Shown: positions 1-6,488 of the stretch, one piece after another | Layout of the letters: every line of letters begins with the position of its first letter | How positions within the stretch are numbered: position 1 is the stretch's first letter | Assembly (NCBI GenBank): GCA_017302015.1 | Contig: JAFLEE010000123.1 | Span: forward strand, 1-11,849 | Reading direction: 5' to 3' | DNA from: Spirochaetota bacterium | GTDB taxonomy: Bacteria; Spirochaetota; UBA12135; COTS27; JAFLEE01 | DNA length: 11,849 nt | Notes under the pieces: generated by a model | Database searches by the model: none | Told to the model about the DNA's origin: nothing | What the model saw: only the letters and a program-made list of their open reading frames with translations | Translations under genes and position numbers: made by a program

Positions 1-287
1 GGCTCACGGGCCTGCTTTGGCGGCTGCTGCGCGATCGGCAGCAGGAGGCCGACGGGCTCCATCGCGGCGTGGTGAAGGCGGCCTCGGAGGGCGTGCGCGG
101 CGTTCGCGAGCGCTTCGTTCGGGCCGCGCTGCGGCTCCAGGCCCTCAGCCCGTTCAAGGTGCTCGAACGCGGCTACGCCGTCGTGAAGAAGGACGGCGTA
201 GCGGTCACCGAAGCCGGCGCACTGGCCGCCGGCGACCGCGTCGAACTCGTGCTGCACCATGGGAAGAAAAACGCGGTCATCCAATGA
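1..287 (+). CDS. xseA: Exodeoxyribonuclease VII large subunit, C-terminal end (partial)
   Basis: This is the last 94 residues of a protein whose start lies left of the window; the reading frame is open from base 3. It contains the motif LSPFKVLERGYAVV (visible residues 48-61), followed by a short beta-rich tail (GDRVELVLHHGK). That arrangement is the hallmark of the C-terminal end of XseA, the catalytic large subunit of exonuclease VII, which degrades single-stranded DNA bidirectionally in the cytoplasm in repair and recombination. The upstream visible part is an Arg/Ala/Leu-rich helix, consistent with the long coiled-coil segment of the family. The nuclease core itself is outside the window. 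The stop codon overlaps the start of tsaB (ATGA, 284-287). The usual partner gene xseB (small subunit) does not follow, so it must be encoded elsewhere. Identification is from motif recognition; the family is quite certain. Confidence 0.9.
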   Translation, partial: LTGLLWRLLRDRQQEADGLHRGVVKAASEGVRGVRERFVRAALRLQALSPFKVLERGYAVVKKDGVAVTEAGALAAGDRVELVLHHGKKNAVIQ

Positions 288-1033
288 CCCGAGACGCCGT
301 CCTCTCCGTCGATAGCGCCGGATCGCTCCTGGCGATCGGTCTTGAAATCGGGGGCGTATGCCGATCCCGCACGTGGAATAGCCCCCACGCCCACCAGGAG
401 CACCTTCTCACCGGAATCCAGGCGCTCCTCGCCGAGTCCGCCCGTTCGGTCGGAGCGCTCGCGGCGATTTCCGTGGTCGTCGGCCCCGGGAGTTTCACGG
501 GGCTGCGGGTGGGGCTCAGCGCGGCCAAGGCGCTCGCTTGGGGCCTCGCCATCCCACTCTTCGGCGAGAACCGCTTGGATCTCATGGCCGGCGCTTGGGC
601 CAGGGGAGGGCGGGCCGCCGGGGAAACCGAATGGGTGCTCCCGTCCGTCGACGCCCGGCGAAAATCGATCTTTACGGCGCTCTTCCGGGACGGTGAGCGG
701 AAGGGCGATTATCTCGATCTACCCCATTCTGAATTGCCGAAACTCTTCCAAGACCCGTCCCGATTTCTCGGCCATCCGGTGGATCGGCTGCGTCTGTTGG
801 GGGATTGGCCCGAACCGCTCCGCCTCGGGCTTCCGCAAAGCATCGATTTCGACGGAAGTTTGCCGCTCGACCTCTCCGGCGAGTGTTGCCGCCTCGCCCG
901 GCTGCGTTTGGGGCGCGGGGAGGCCGGCGACGATCCGCGGACCCTCGCTCCCTTCTACTTGAGGGCCCCCGAGCCCGAATTGAAATTGGCCGCGGCCCAT
1001 GCCGCCAAGCTCCCCCGCGTCGACGAGCCGTAA
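284..1033 (+). CDS. tsaB: tRNA threonylcarbamoyladenosine biosynthesis protein TsaB
   Basis: A 249-residue protein, normal for TsaB (YeaZ). TsaB is the non-catalytic, ASKHA-fold partner of TsaD in the complex (with TsaE and TsaC) that puts N6-threonylcarbamoyl on A37 of ANN-decoding tRNAs. Recognisable features: the N-terminal strand DAVLSVDSAG (4-13); the His-containing helix start SPHAHQEHLL (33-42); the diagnostic GPGSFTGLRVGLSAAKALAW (67-86); DARRKSIFTALF (123-134), matching the DARR-type motif of the family; and a C-terminal PFYLRAPEPELK (223-234), the usual P.YLR end. The frame is open further upstream to base 17, but homology begins at the ATG at 284. That ATG overlaps the xseA stop as ATGA and has no clear Shine-Dalgarno site, which suggests translational coupling. 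tsaD, tsaE and rimI are not adjacent. Gly/Ala-rich segments around 105-115 look like a loop. Confidence 0.93.
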   Translation: MTRDAVLSVDSAGSLLAIGLEIGGVCRSRTWNSPHAHQEHLLTGIQALLAESARSVGALAAISVVVGPGSFTGLRVGLSAAKALAWGLAIPLFGENRLDLMAGAWARGGRAAGETEWVLPSVDARRKSIFTALFRDGERKGDYLDLPHSELPKLFQDPSRFLGHPVDRLRLLGDWPEPLRLGLPQSIDFDGSLPLDLSGECCRLARLRLGRGEAGDDPRTLAPFYLRAPEPELKLAAAHAAKLPRVDEP

Positions 1034-1045
1034 TTCAAGAACGCC

Positions 1046-1075
1046 GGGGCCGGTTGGGGCCCCCCACGGGCTTTT
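1046..1075 (+). terminator. Weak GC hairpin after tsaB, possible terminator
   Basis: Thirteen bases after the tsaB stop, GGGGCC (1046-1051) can pair with GGCCCC (1058-1063) across a six-base loop, and a short TTTT follows at 1072-1075. The T-tract is short and separated from the stem by eight bases, so this is a poor match to a classical intrinsic terminator. It sits where termination would be expected, between tsaB and the separately promoted leuA. It could equally be chance in such GC-rich DNA. Confidence 0.2.
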
Positions 1076-1104
1076 CCGGAAACGAATGGCGTGGCGGAAA
1101 ATGG

Positions 1105-1133
1105 ATGACCGAGAGCGGTTTTCCGTGTAAAAT
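1105..1133 (+). promoter_or_regulatory. Candidate sigma-70-like promoter for leuA
   Basis: In the 123-base gap before leuA, ATGACC (1105-1110, 4 of 6 matches to TTGACA) and TAAAAT (1128-1133, 5 of 6 matches to TATAAT) are separated by exactly 17 bases. Transcription would begin around 1140, leaving a leader of about 17 bases that contains the leuA Shine-Dalgarno site. The TAAAATAGAT stretch is one of few AT-rich spots in the window. A leader this short leaves no room for a leader-peptide attenuator or T-box on transcripts from this promoter. Assigned by eye only. Confidence 0.35.
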
Positions 1134-1145
1134 AGATGCTGAGAC

Positions 1146-1150
1146 AGGAG
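1146..1150 (+). promoter_or_regulatory. Shine-Dalgarno site that decides the leuA start
   Basis: AGGAG lies six bases before the ATG at 1157. It falls inside the reading frame that would be used if translation began at the in-frame ATG at 1136, so it argues for the downstream start. This is one of the clearest ribosome binding sites in the window. Confidence 0.7.
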
Positions 1151-1156
1151 AATGTC

Positions 1157-2872
1157 ATGAAATCCATGCCCTACCAAAAATATCGGCCCGTGGCGCCGGT
1201 GGGGCTTCGGAATCGCACGTGGCCCGACCGCGTGATCACCGAGGCCCCCCGCTGGTGCTCGGTGGACCTGCGCGACGGGAACCAGGCCCTCATCCTTCCC
1301 ATGAACCTCGCCGAGAAGACCGAGTTCTTCCGGCTGCTCGTGAAGATCGGCTTCCCAGAGATCGAGGTGGGCTTCCCGTCCGCCTCCCAGGTGGAGTTCG
1401 ATTTCTGCCGCAAGCTCATCGACGAGGGGCTCATCCCCGAGGGCGTGGCCATCCAGGTGCTCGTCCAGGCCCGGGAGCACCTCATCCAGCGGACCTTCGA
1501 GGCCCTCCGCGGCGCCCCGAACGTCATCGTGCACCTCTATAATTCCACCTCCGCCCTCCAGCGGCGCGTGGTCTTCGGCAAGAGCCGCGAAGAGATCAAG
1601 AAGATCGCCGTCGAGGGGGCCCGGCTCGTGCGCTCGGGCGCCGAGGCCATGGCGGGCACGCGGGTGGTGTACGAATACTCCCCCGAGAGCTTCATGGGCA
1701 CCGAACTCGATTACGCCCTCGAGGTGAGCGAGGCGGTGCTCGACGTCTGGCAGCCCACCCCCGAGCGCAAGGCCATCCTCAACCTCCCCAACACCGTGGA
1801 GCAGGCCGGCCCCGACCATTACGCCGACCAGATCGAGACCATGGCGCGGGGGCTCAAACGCCGCGACAGCGTGATCCTCTCGCTGCACACCCATAACGAC
1901 CGGGGAACGGCCGTGGCCGCCGCCGAACTCGGGATCAAGGCGGGCGCCGACCGGGTGGAGGGCACGCTCTTCGCCAACGGCGAGCGCACGGGCAATGTCG
2001 ACATCATCACTCTCGCCCTCAACCTCTTCAGCCAGGGCATCGACCCCCGCCTCGACTTCACCGACATCAACGAGGTCATCGAAGTCGCTAGCCGCCTCAC
2101 CCGGCTCCCGGTGCACCCACGCCATCCCTACGCGGGGGAGCTCGTCTACACGGCCTTCTCCGGCAGCCACCAGGACGCGATCAATAAGGGCATGCGCCTC
2201 ATGGAGGAGGCGCGCCTCAAGGCGCGCATGGTCGCGCCGGGTTCGGCCCCTTCCGGGGCGCCGCCGGTCTGGGAGGTCCCCTACCTCCCCATCGATCCGC
2301 AGGATGTCGGGCGCAGCTACGAGAGCATCATCCGCATCAATAGCCAATCGGGCAAGGGCGGCGTGGCCTGGATCATGGAGACCGAGTTCGGCTACCTGCT
2401 CCCCAAGGGCATGCATCCCGAGTTCGGCGCGGTGATCCAGGCGATCTCCGACCGCTCGGGGAAGGAAGTCCTCCCCGACGAGATCTGGGCGGCCTTCGAG
2501 AAGGAATACCTGGCGAAGAAGGCGCCCTACGAGGCGAAGAGCTTCCACATCCTCCATGACGGGGCCGAGGGCGAGTCCACCGAGATCGAGGCCCACTTGG
2601 CCATCGCGGGGGCCGCGAAGAAGGTGCAGGGCCACGGCAACGGGCCCATCGACGCCTTCGTGCACGGCCTCACCCAGAACGGGGTGAAGCCCTTCCGTCT
2701 CACCGCCTACCACCAGCACGCCCTGTCCTCCGGCTCCGACTCCCGGGCGGCGGCCTTCGTTTCCATCGAGACCGCCCACGGGGCGGTGCATTGGGGCGTG
2801 GGGGTCGATCCCAACACGACCCTCGCTTCGGTGAAGGCCGTGCTGTCGGCCCTAAACCGAGCGGCGGGCTGA
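1157..2872 (+). CDS. leuA: 2-isopropylmalate synthase (long, Pseudomonas/actinobacterial type)
   Basis: LeuA condenses acetyl-CoA with 3-methyl-2-oxobutanoate to give 2-isopropylmalate, the committed step of leucine synthesis in the cytoplasm. The protein has 571 residues. The TIM-barrel catalytic part carries DLRDGNQ (37-43), the metal-binding HTHNDRG (244-250) and NGERTGNVD (274-282), then VHPRHPYAGELVYTAFSGSHQDA (about 319-341) and WEVPYLPIDP with GRSYE (372-389). The last ~110 residues (NGPIDA at 495-500, GSDSRAAAFV at 526-535) are the leucine-sensing LeuA allosteric domain, so feedback inhibition by leucine is expected. Sequence and layout match the type found in Pseudomonas and Mycobacterium rather than the E. 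coli type. The ATG at 1157 is chosen over an in-frame ATG at 1136 because AGGAG (1146-1150) lies six bases before it. A Gly/Ala/Pro-rich linker (about 352-371) is longer than I recall in Pseudomonas. leuB, leuC and leuD are not in the window. Confidence 0.95.
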   Translation: MKSMPYQKYRPVAPVGLRNRTWPDRVITEAPRWCSVDLRDGNQALILPMNLAEKTEFFRLLVKIGFPEIEVGFPSASQVEFDFCRKLIDEGLIPEGVAIQVLVQAREHLIQRTFEALRGAPNVIVHLYNSTSALQRRVVFGKSREEIKKIAVEGARLVRSGAEAMAGTRVVYEYSPESFMGTELDYALEVSEAVLDVWQPTPERKAILNLPNTVEQAGPDHYADQIETMARGLKRRDSVILSLHTHNDRGTAVAAAELGIKAGADRVEGTLFANGERTGNVDIITLALNLFSQGIDPRLDFTDINEVIEVASRLTRLPVHPRHPYAGELVYTAFSGSHQDAINKGMRLMEEARLKARMVAPGSAPSGAPPVWEVPYLPIDPQDVGRSYESIIRINSQSGKGGVAWIMETEFGYLLPKGMHPEFGAVIQAISDRSGKEVLPDEIWAAFEKEYLAKKAPYEAKSFHILHDGAEGESTEIEAHLAIAGAAKKVQGHGNGPIDAFVHGLTQNGVKPFRLTAYHQHALSSGSDSRAAAFVSIETAHGAVHWGVGVDPNTTLASVKAVLSALNRAAG

Positions 2873-2906
2873 GACGGCCGGGGGCGCCGGGTTTCGTCCG
2901 GGTCCC

Positions 2907-3887
2907 ATGGGAAAACGGTTCCTCTTCGTCTTCCTCGACGGCGTCGGGGTCGGCGCCGCGGACAGCGCGCGCAACCCCTTCGAGAAGGCGGGCTCGCCCT
3001 TTTTCCCCCGGGGCCTTCCCCTGGGGGGGCGGGCCCCGCTTCCCCGGGGCGGGCATGCCGTGGCCATCGATGCCTGCTTGGGCGTGGCGGGCGTGCCCCA
3101 GAGCGCCACGGGGCAGAGCGCGCTCTTTACCGGCGTGAACACCCCGGCGCACCTGGGCTACCATCTGTTCGCCTTCCCGAATCGGCCCCTGCGCGCCGTC
3201 TTGGCCAAGCAGAACCTGCTGAAAGACGCCAAAGCCATGGGCGCCCGCGCCGCCTTCCTCAACGCCTACCCGGGGTATTCCGACCTGCTCTCCGATCGGG
3301 CACGCGTGCGCCTCGAAGACGACGGGGCCGTCTTCGCCGAGGGGGTGCCCATGGAGCTCCTGCGCCGCTTCTCGGTGACGACCATCATGGCCCTCTCCCT
3401 GCGCCAGCCTTTCTTCGGAATCCCCGAATTGCGCGAAGAGCGCTGCGTCTACCAGGAATACACCAACGCGAGCCTTCGGGGCCGCGGCGAAGACGTGCCC
3501 CTGTGGGACGAAGAACGGGCGGGGGCCGTGCTGGCGAATGCCTCGCGGGGATGGGACGTGGGCCTCTGGGAATATTTCCGCACCGACCTCGTGGGCCACG
3601 AGTCCGACCCGGCGAAGGCGGAGGCCCTCGTGCGCCGCATCGATGCCCTCCTGGAAAGCCTCCTGTCGAACCTGGATCTCGCCGAGACGACCCTCGTGAT
3701 CTCCTCCGACCACGGGAACCTGGAAGACACCGTGGAGAAGGGGCATACCCAGAACCCGGTGCCCCTCCTGGCGTGGGGGCCCGATGCGCCGCGCCTGGTG
3801 GAGCGCTGCCGCGCGATCACCGATGTGACCCCCGGGATCCTCGAGGCCCTCGGCGCGGGCCCCGGCGCCCCCGAAGCGGGCGCTTAG
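2907..3887 (+). CDS. Alkaline-phosphatase-superfamily metalloenzyme (phosphomutase-like)
   Basis: A 326-residue cytoplasmic protein of the metalloenzyme family that includes cofactor-independent phosphoglycerate mutase (iPGM), phosphopentomutase and phosphodiesterases. A full two-metal ligand set can be read: Asp11 (FLDGVGVG, 9-16), a probable nucleophile Thr68 in SATGQS (66-71, similar to the TTGH motif of phosphopentomutase), Asp227 and His231 (DLVGHE), Asp268-His269 (SDHGN) and His280 (GHTQNPVPLLAWG). The D-x3-H, DH and GHT spacing follows iPGM, but the protein is far shorter than the ~510 residues of iPGM. About 150 residues between Thr68 and Asp227 would form a smaller cap domain that sets substrate specificity. 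I cannot tell the substrate. It starts 34 bases after leuA and may be co-transcribed with it; no good ribosome binding site is seen. Its stop overlaps the stop of the convergent gene. The fold and family are firm; the reaction is not. Confidence 0.82.
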   Translation: MGKRFLFVFLDGVGVGAADSARNPFEKAGSPFFPRGLPLGGRAPLPRGGHAVAIDACLGVAGVPQSATGQSALFTGVNTPAHLGYHLFAFPNRPLRAVLAKQNLLKDAKAMGARAAFLNAYPGYSDLLSDRARVRLEDDGAVFAEGVPMELLRRFSVTTIMALSLRQPFFGIPELREERCVYQEYTNASLRGRGEDVPLWDEERAGAVLANASRGWDVGLWEYFRTDLVGHESDPAKAEALVRRIDALLESLLSNLDLAETTLVISSDHGNLEDTVEKGHTQNPVPLLAWGPDAPRLVERCRAITDVTPGILEALGAGPGAPEAGA

Positions 3888-5908
3888 AGGTCGATCACCG
3901 CCACCTCGTGCAGGTCGATCTGCTCGATGACGAATTGGGCGCGGCCCTCCGACCAGATGAAGGGGAGGGGCTTCCCGGAAGCGCCCAGGCGGATGCCCTT
4001 GGGTTTGGAGGGGAGGCGCAGCGAGCACGGCGCCGCGGCCAGGGGCACCGCATCCTCCAGGATCTCGATCTTCTGGGCCGCGCCCCAGAATTGCTGGCCG
4101 AGGCCGCGGAGTTGGGTCTGGGCGTAGAGGACATGGAGGAGCCGGCGGTTTTGGGCCTTCTGTTCCATGTAGGAGATACGGCCGCTGGAGGGCATGGTGA
4201 CGCGGCATTCCAGGTCGGGGAGCAAGCGGCGCAGGGCCCCCCGGAAGGCGTACTTGAGGAGGGGTTGGCCGCTTTTATAGTAGGCCTGACAGACGGGATG
4301 GGAGAAATACGCCACCGGACCGTCGAGGAGGATGCCGTCGTAGTCCGGATTTTTCTCGCGGCGGAAGGGCGTATGCTGGTGGCTGCAGAAATGCTGCCAA
4401 TCTCGGTTGAAATAGGGCACCCGGGTTTCGGCGAGCACCTCGGCGCCCGTGGATTTCACTTGGCGCGCGCGCTCGTAGACGACGAAGGGGCTCTCTAGGA
4501 GCCGTTCATCGAGCCCCTTGGCGCAGACGAGGTAGTCGGGCTGCCAGGGGCTCGGGCCCGAGACCCGCGCCCGGAAATCGAAGGCGAACCCGGAAAGATC
4601 GTCGCGCAGGCCCGATTCGCCGGAGCAAAGGAGTTTCCCCCCCTGCGCCAGATAGTCGCGGACCTTCGCCCCCTGGGGCTCGTCGAGGGAGATGACGTCG
4701 GGGAGGATGAGGAGGCGGTAGCGGGAGAAATCGGCCTGCCAATCGACGACATCGAACATGATCTGCTCTTCCATGAGCAGGCGCGCCGCGCCCATATCGC
4801 AGGCCTCGAGGGACCGCTGGTGGCGATGCCCTTCGGCGGAGAGGATGGCGACCTCGCTCACCGGGGTGGCGCCCTTCGCGAAGGCTTCGATCTTCTCCAC
4901 GCGGGCGTAGGCGGGGCCGATGATCTGGTAGGTGCCCATGTCCATGAGGCCATCGGGGTGGAGCTGGTCCCCCACGGAACAGCGGGCCCCCAGGGCGACC
5001 ATGGAGAGGCACTCGTACTCGAGGGCCTTGGCGCGCTTGAAGCCGCCGAACTCGCCCCAGGTCGTGTGGAATTTGCCCGTCATGCCGAGGTATTCCATGC
5101 CGAGGGTGTTCACGTATCGGGCGGAGACCGGGAAATGGTCGTACCCCCAGCCGCCGGTGGGGAGGGATTCGAGTTCGAGGTGGGAAAAATAGGGCCAACG
5201 TTCCCGTTCGTTCTTGTAGATGTGGCCGGAATTGTGGAACAGCCGCATCTCGGGGTCGTGCTTCTTCACCGCCGCGTGCATCTTCCGGTAATAGGCCATG
5301 ATCACGTTCTTGTGGTTGGCGAGGCGGTCCTCTTTTTTATTGGCGTCGAGCCCCGTCTCTCGCATGCTGCGCAGGCATTCCTCGCAGACGCATTCCCATG
5401 GCAGCAGGATATCCTGGAAGATGCCGTCGATCTGGTAGAGGGACATAGCCTCGAGGGTATGGGCGATGAGGTAGTCGAGGTAGCCCGGGTGGTTGATGCA
5501 CAGGGTATGCCAGCCCGCCGTCAATTGGCTTAAGTCAGATCGGTCGGCGCCCTCGGCCTGGAAGCGCTCGTTGACGGCCTTCACCACGCGCCACTCGGGG
5601 TGCTCCCGGGCGGAAAGTTCGTCCCACTGGACGGTGAAATAGACCGGCACGTTGATGCCGGCGCCGCGGCAGGCCTCGATCATCTCGGGGAGGAGCTGCT
5701 TCTGGAGGTTCGGATGGGGCTTGCCGACCTTCGTCGGGTAGTACGACCAGCCGTGGTGGCACTTGGCGAACACAGTCACCGAGTCCACATGGCCGACCCT
5801 CAGGGCCTCCACGAATTGCTTGCGGTCGAAGCGCTCCCCGACCCCGGGGATATGCTCGGACGTGTGGAAATCGAGGTGCACCTGTCTATACCGAAACTCG
5901 CTGGCCAT
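3884..5908 (-). CDS. Putative glycoside hydrolase (GHL6-like barrel plus beta-galactosidase trimerisation-like domain)
   Basis: A 674-residue protein without a signal peptide, so probably cytoplasmic. Residues ~8-340 read as a (beta/alpha)8 barrel of the alpha-L-fucosidase-like / GHL6 type: VTVFAKCHHGWSYYPT (44-59), PVYFTVQWDE (88-97), DGIFQDILLPWECVCEECL (161-179) and EFGGFK (286-291). Asp166 is the obvious catalytic candidate, at the strand end where fucosidases carry the nucleophile. A second carboxylate such as Glu247 is uncertain. CVCEEC (173-178) resembles the CxCxxC segment I associate with this hypothetical family and may be structural. Residues ~350-440 (VSEVAILSAEG, LLILPDVISLDEPQGAKVRDYLAQGGKLL) fit the beta-galactosidase (GH42-type) trimerisation domain, and the remainder is beta-rich. 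The ATG at 5906-5908 has GGGAG upstream with about nine bases spacing. No transporter or sugar regulator is adjacent, so the substrate is unknown. An alpha-L-fucosidase (GH151-like) is one possibility. Confidence 0.78.
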   Translation of the reverse strand: MASEFRYRQVHLDFHTSEHIPGVGERFDRKQFVEALRVGHVDSVTVFAKCHHGWSYYPTKVGKPHPNLQKQLLPEMIEACRGAGINVPVYFTVQWDELSAREHPEWRVVKAVNERFQAEGADRSDLSQLTAGWHTLCINHPGYLDYLIAHTLEAMSLYQIDGIFQDILLPWECVCEECLRSMRETGLDANKKEDRLANHKNVIMAYYRKMHAAVKKHDPEMRLFHNSGHIYKNERERWPYFSHLELESLPTGGWGYDHFPVSARYVNTLGMEYLGMTGKFHTTWGEFGGFKRAKALEYECLSMVALGARCSVGDQLHPDGLMDMGTYQIIGPAYARVEKIEAFAKGATPVSEVAILSAEGHRHQRSLEACDMGAARLLMEEQIMFDVVDWQADFSRYRLLILPDVISLDEPQGAKVRDYLAQGGKLLCSGESGLRDDLSGFAFDFRARVSGPSPWQPDYLVCAKGLDERLLESPFVVYERARQVKSTGAEVLAETRVPYFNRDWQHFCSHQHTPFRREKNPDYDGILLDGPVAYFSHPVCQAYYKSGQPLLKYAFRGALRRLLPDLECRVTMPSSGRISYMEQKAQNRRLLHVLYAQTQLRGLGQQFWGAAQKIEILEDAVPLAAAPCSLRLPSKPKGIRLGASGKPLPFIWSEGRAQFVIEQIDLHEVAVIDL

Positions 5909-5929
5909 GGCAGAATTCTCCCTGTCGCG

Positions 5930-5946
5930 CGCCCGAGAACCGGGCG
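5930..5946 (-). promoter_or_regulatory. GC-stem hairpin in the glycoside hydrolase leader
   Basis: CGCCCG (5930-5935) and CGGGCG (5941-5946) form a perfect six-base-pair stem with a five-base loop. In the minus-strand transcript it lies about 21 bases before the start codon, just ahead of the GGGAG ribosome binding site. There is no T-tract on either side, so it is not a terminator. It could affect mRNA stability or translation of the hydrolase, or be chance. Confidence 0.3.
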
Positions 5947-5966
5947 TCCGCGAAGTCTAGGCAATT

Positions 5967-5976
5967 GATACGTATC
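5967..5976. promoter_or_regulatory. Perfect 10-bp palindrome GATACGTATC, possible operator
   Basis: GATACGTATC reads identically on both strands. It sits in a short AT-rich stretch (about 5963-5980) in the middle of the divergent intergenic region between the glycoside hydrolase and the ykuK-like gene, 19 bases before the latter's start codon. That is the usual place for a dimeric regulator binding site or overlapping divergent promoters. I could not find convincing -35/-10 pairs on either strand, so the promoter positions are open. Confidence 0.3.
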
Positions 5977-5995
5977 TTTACATGGACGGATTTGA

Positions 5996-6478
5996 ATGAA
6001 ACCCGGGGTCTTTTTGAATAGCATGGGCGAGTGCTTCACCCTGGCGCAGATGCTGGCCGAGATGGACGCCTTCGCCGCCGGGGAGCGCAACCGGGAATAC
6101 GCCGTCATCATCGGCACCGATAGCCAGGTGCACGCCCGCGAGACCACCTTCGTCACGGCGGTCATCATCCACCGCATCGGCGAATCCGCCCGGTTCTTCT
6201 ACCGGCGCACCGAGAGCCAGGCCAAACTCGACCTCGCCGGCCGCATCCTCCACGAGACCTCCGAGAGCATCGCCCTCCTCGAGCACTTGGTCGACAGCGC
6301 GGTCATCCGGCGCCTCGGCCGCGAGGTCATCGAGGTGCACATCGACGCCGGCAGCCGGGGAAAGAGCCAAAGGGTGATGGATGCCTGCATCAATTACGTC
6401 AAAGGGATGGGGTATAATTACCGGGTGAAGCCCGAGGCCTACGGCGCCACCCACGTGGCCGACCGCTACACGAAATAA
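5996..6478 (+). CDS. YkuK/DUF458 family ribonuclease H-like protein
   Basis: A 160-residue protein matching the length and motifs of the YkuK family (DUF458), which has a predicted ribonuclease H-like fold and no established function that I know of. The signature segments are visible: the first strand YAVIIGTDSQVH (35-46) with Asp42, a second strand TFVTAVIIHRIG (51-62), VIEVHIDAGSRGKS (111-124) with Asp117, and the C-terminal KPEAYGATHVADRYTK (145-160), which is the most conserved end of the family. Asp42, Asp117 and Asp156 are the plausible acidic metal ligands of an RNase H-type site; this is inference. The ATG at 5996 is taken because the preceding FLNSMGECFTLAQML region aligns with the family N-terminus as I recall it. 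The ribosome binding site is weak. It is the first gene of a probable three-gene unit and faces the divergent region with a palindrome. Confidence 0.85.
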   Translation: MKPGVFLNSMGECFTLAQMLAEMDAFAAGERNREYAVIIGTDSQVHARETTFVTAVIIHRIGESARFFYRRTESQAKLDLAGRILHETSESIALLEHLVDSAVIRRLGREVIEVHIDAGSRGKSQRVMDACINYVKGMGYNYRVKPEAYGATHVADRYTK

Positions 6479-6488
6479 AAGGCGCGCC

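Noticed and set aside
17-283. Upstream extension of the tsaB frame
   Set aside because: These 89 codons overlap the xseA end and are Arg/Gly-rich without homology; the TsaB match starts at 284.
1136-1156. Earlier in-frame ATG for leuA at 1136
   Set aside because: The AGGAG ribosome binding site at 1146-1150 lies downstream of it and is well spaced for 1157; the candidate promoter would also start transcription at about 1140.
719-2791. 690-codon open frame on the minus strand opposite leuA and the end of tsaB
   Set aside because: It is a shadow of the third-position G/C bias of leuA. Its translation is rich in His/Gly/Glu/Asp/Leu without recognisable motifs, whereas the plus-strand frame is an unmistakable LeuA.
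2700-4208. 502-codon open frame on the minus strand across leuA, the mutase-like gene and the hydrolase end
   Set aside because: It is Arg/Pro/Gly-rich with no family resemblance, crosses three genes with clear protein signatures, and is typical of GC-rich antisense frames.
3503-4498. 331-codon plus-strand frame running from the mutase-like gene into the antisense of the hydrolase
   Set aside because: It shifts from one low-complexity composition to another exactly where it leaves the real gene, which shows that it is not a protein.
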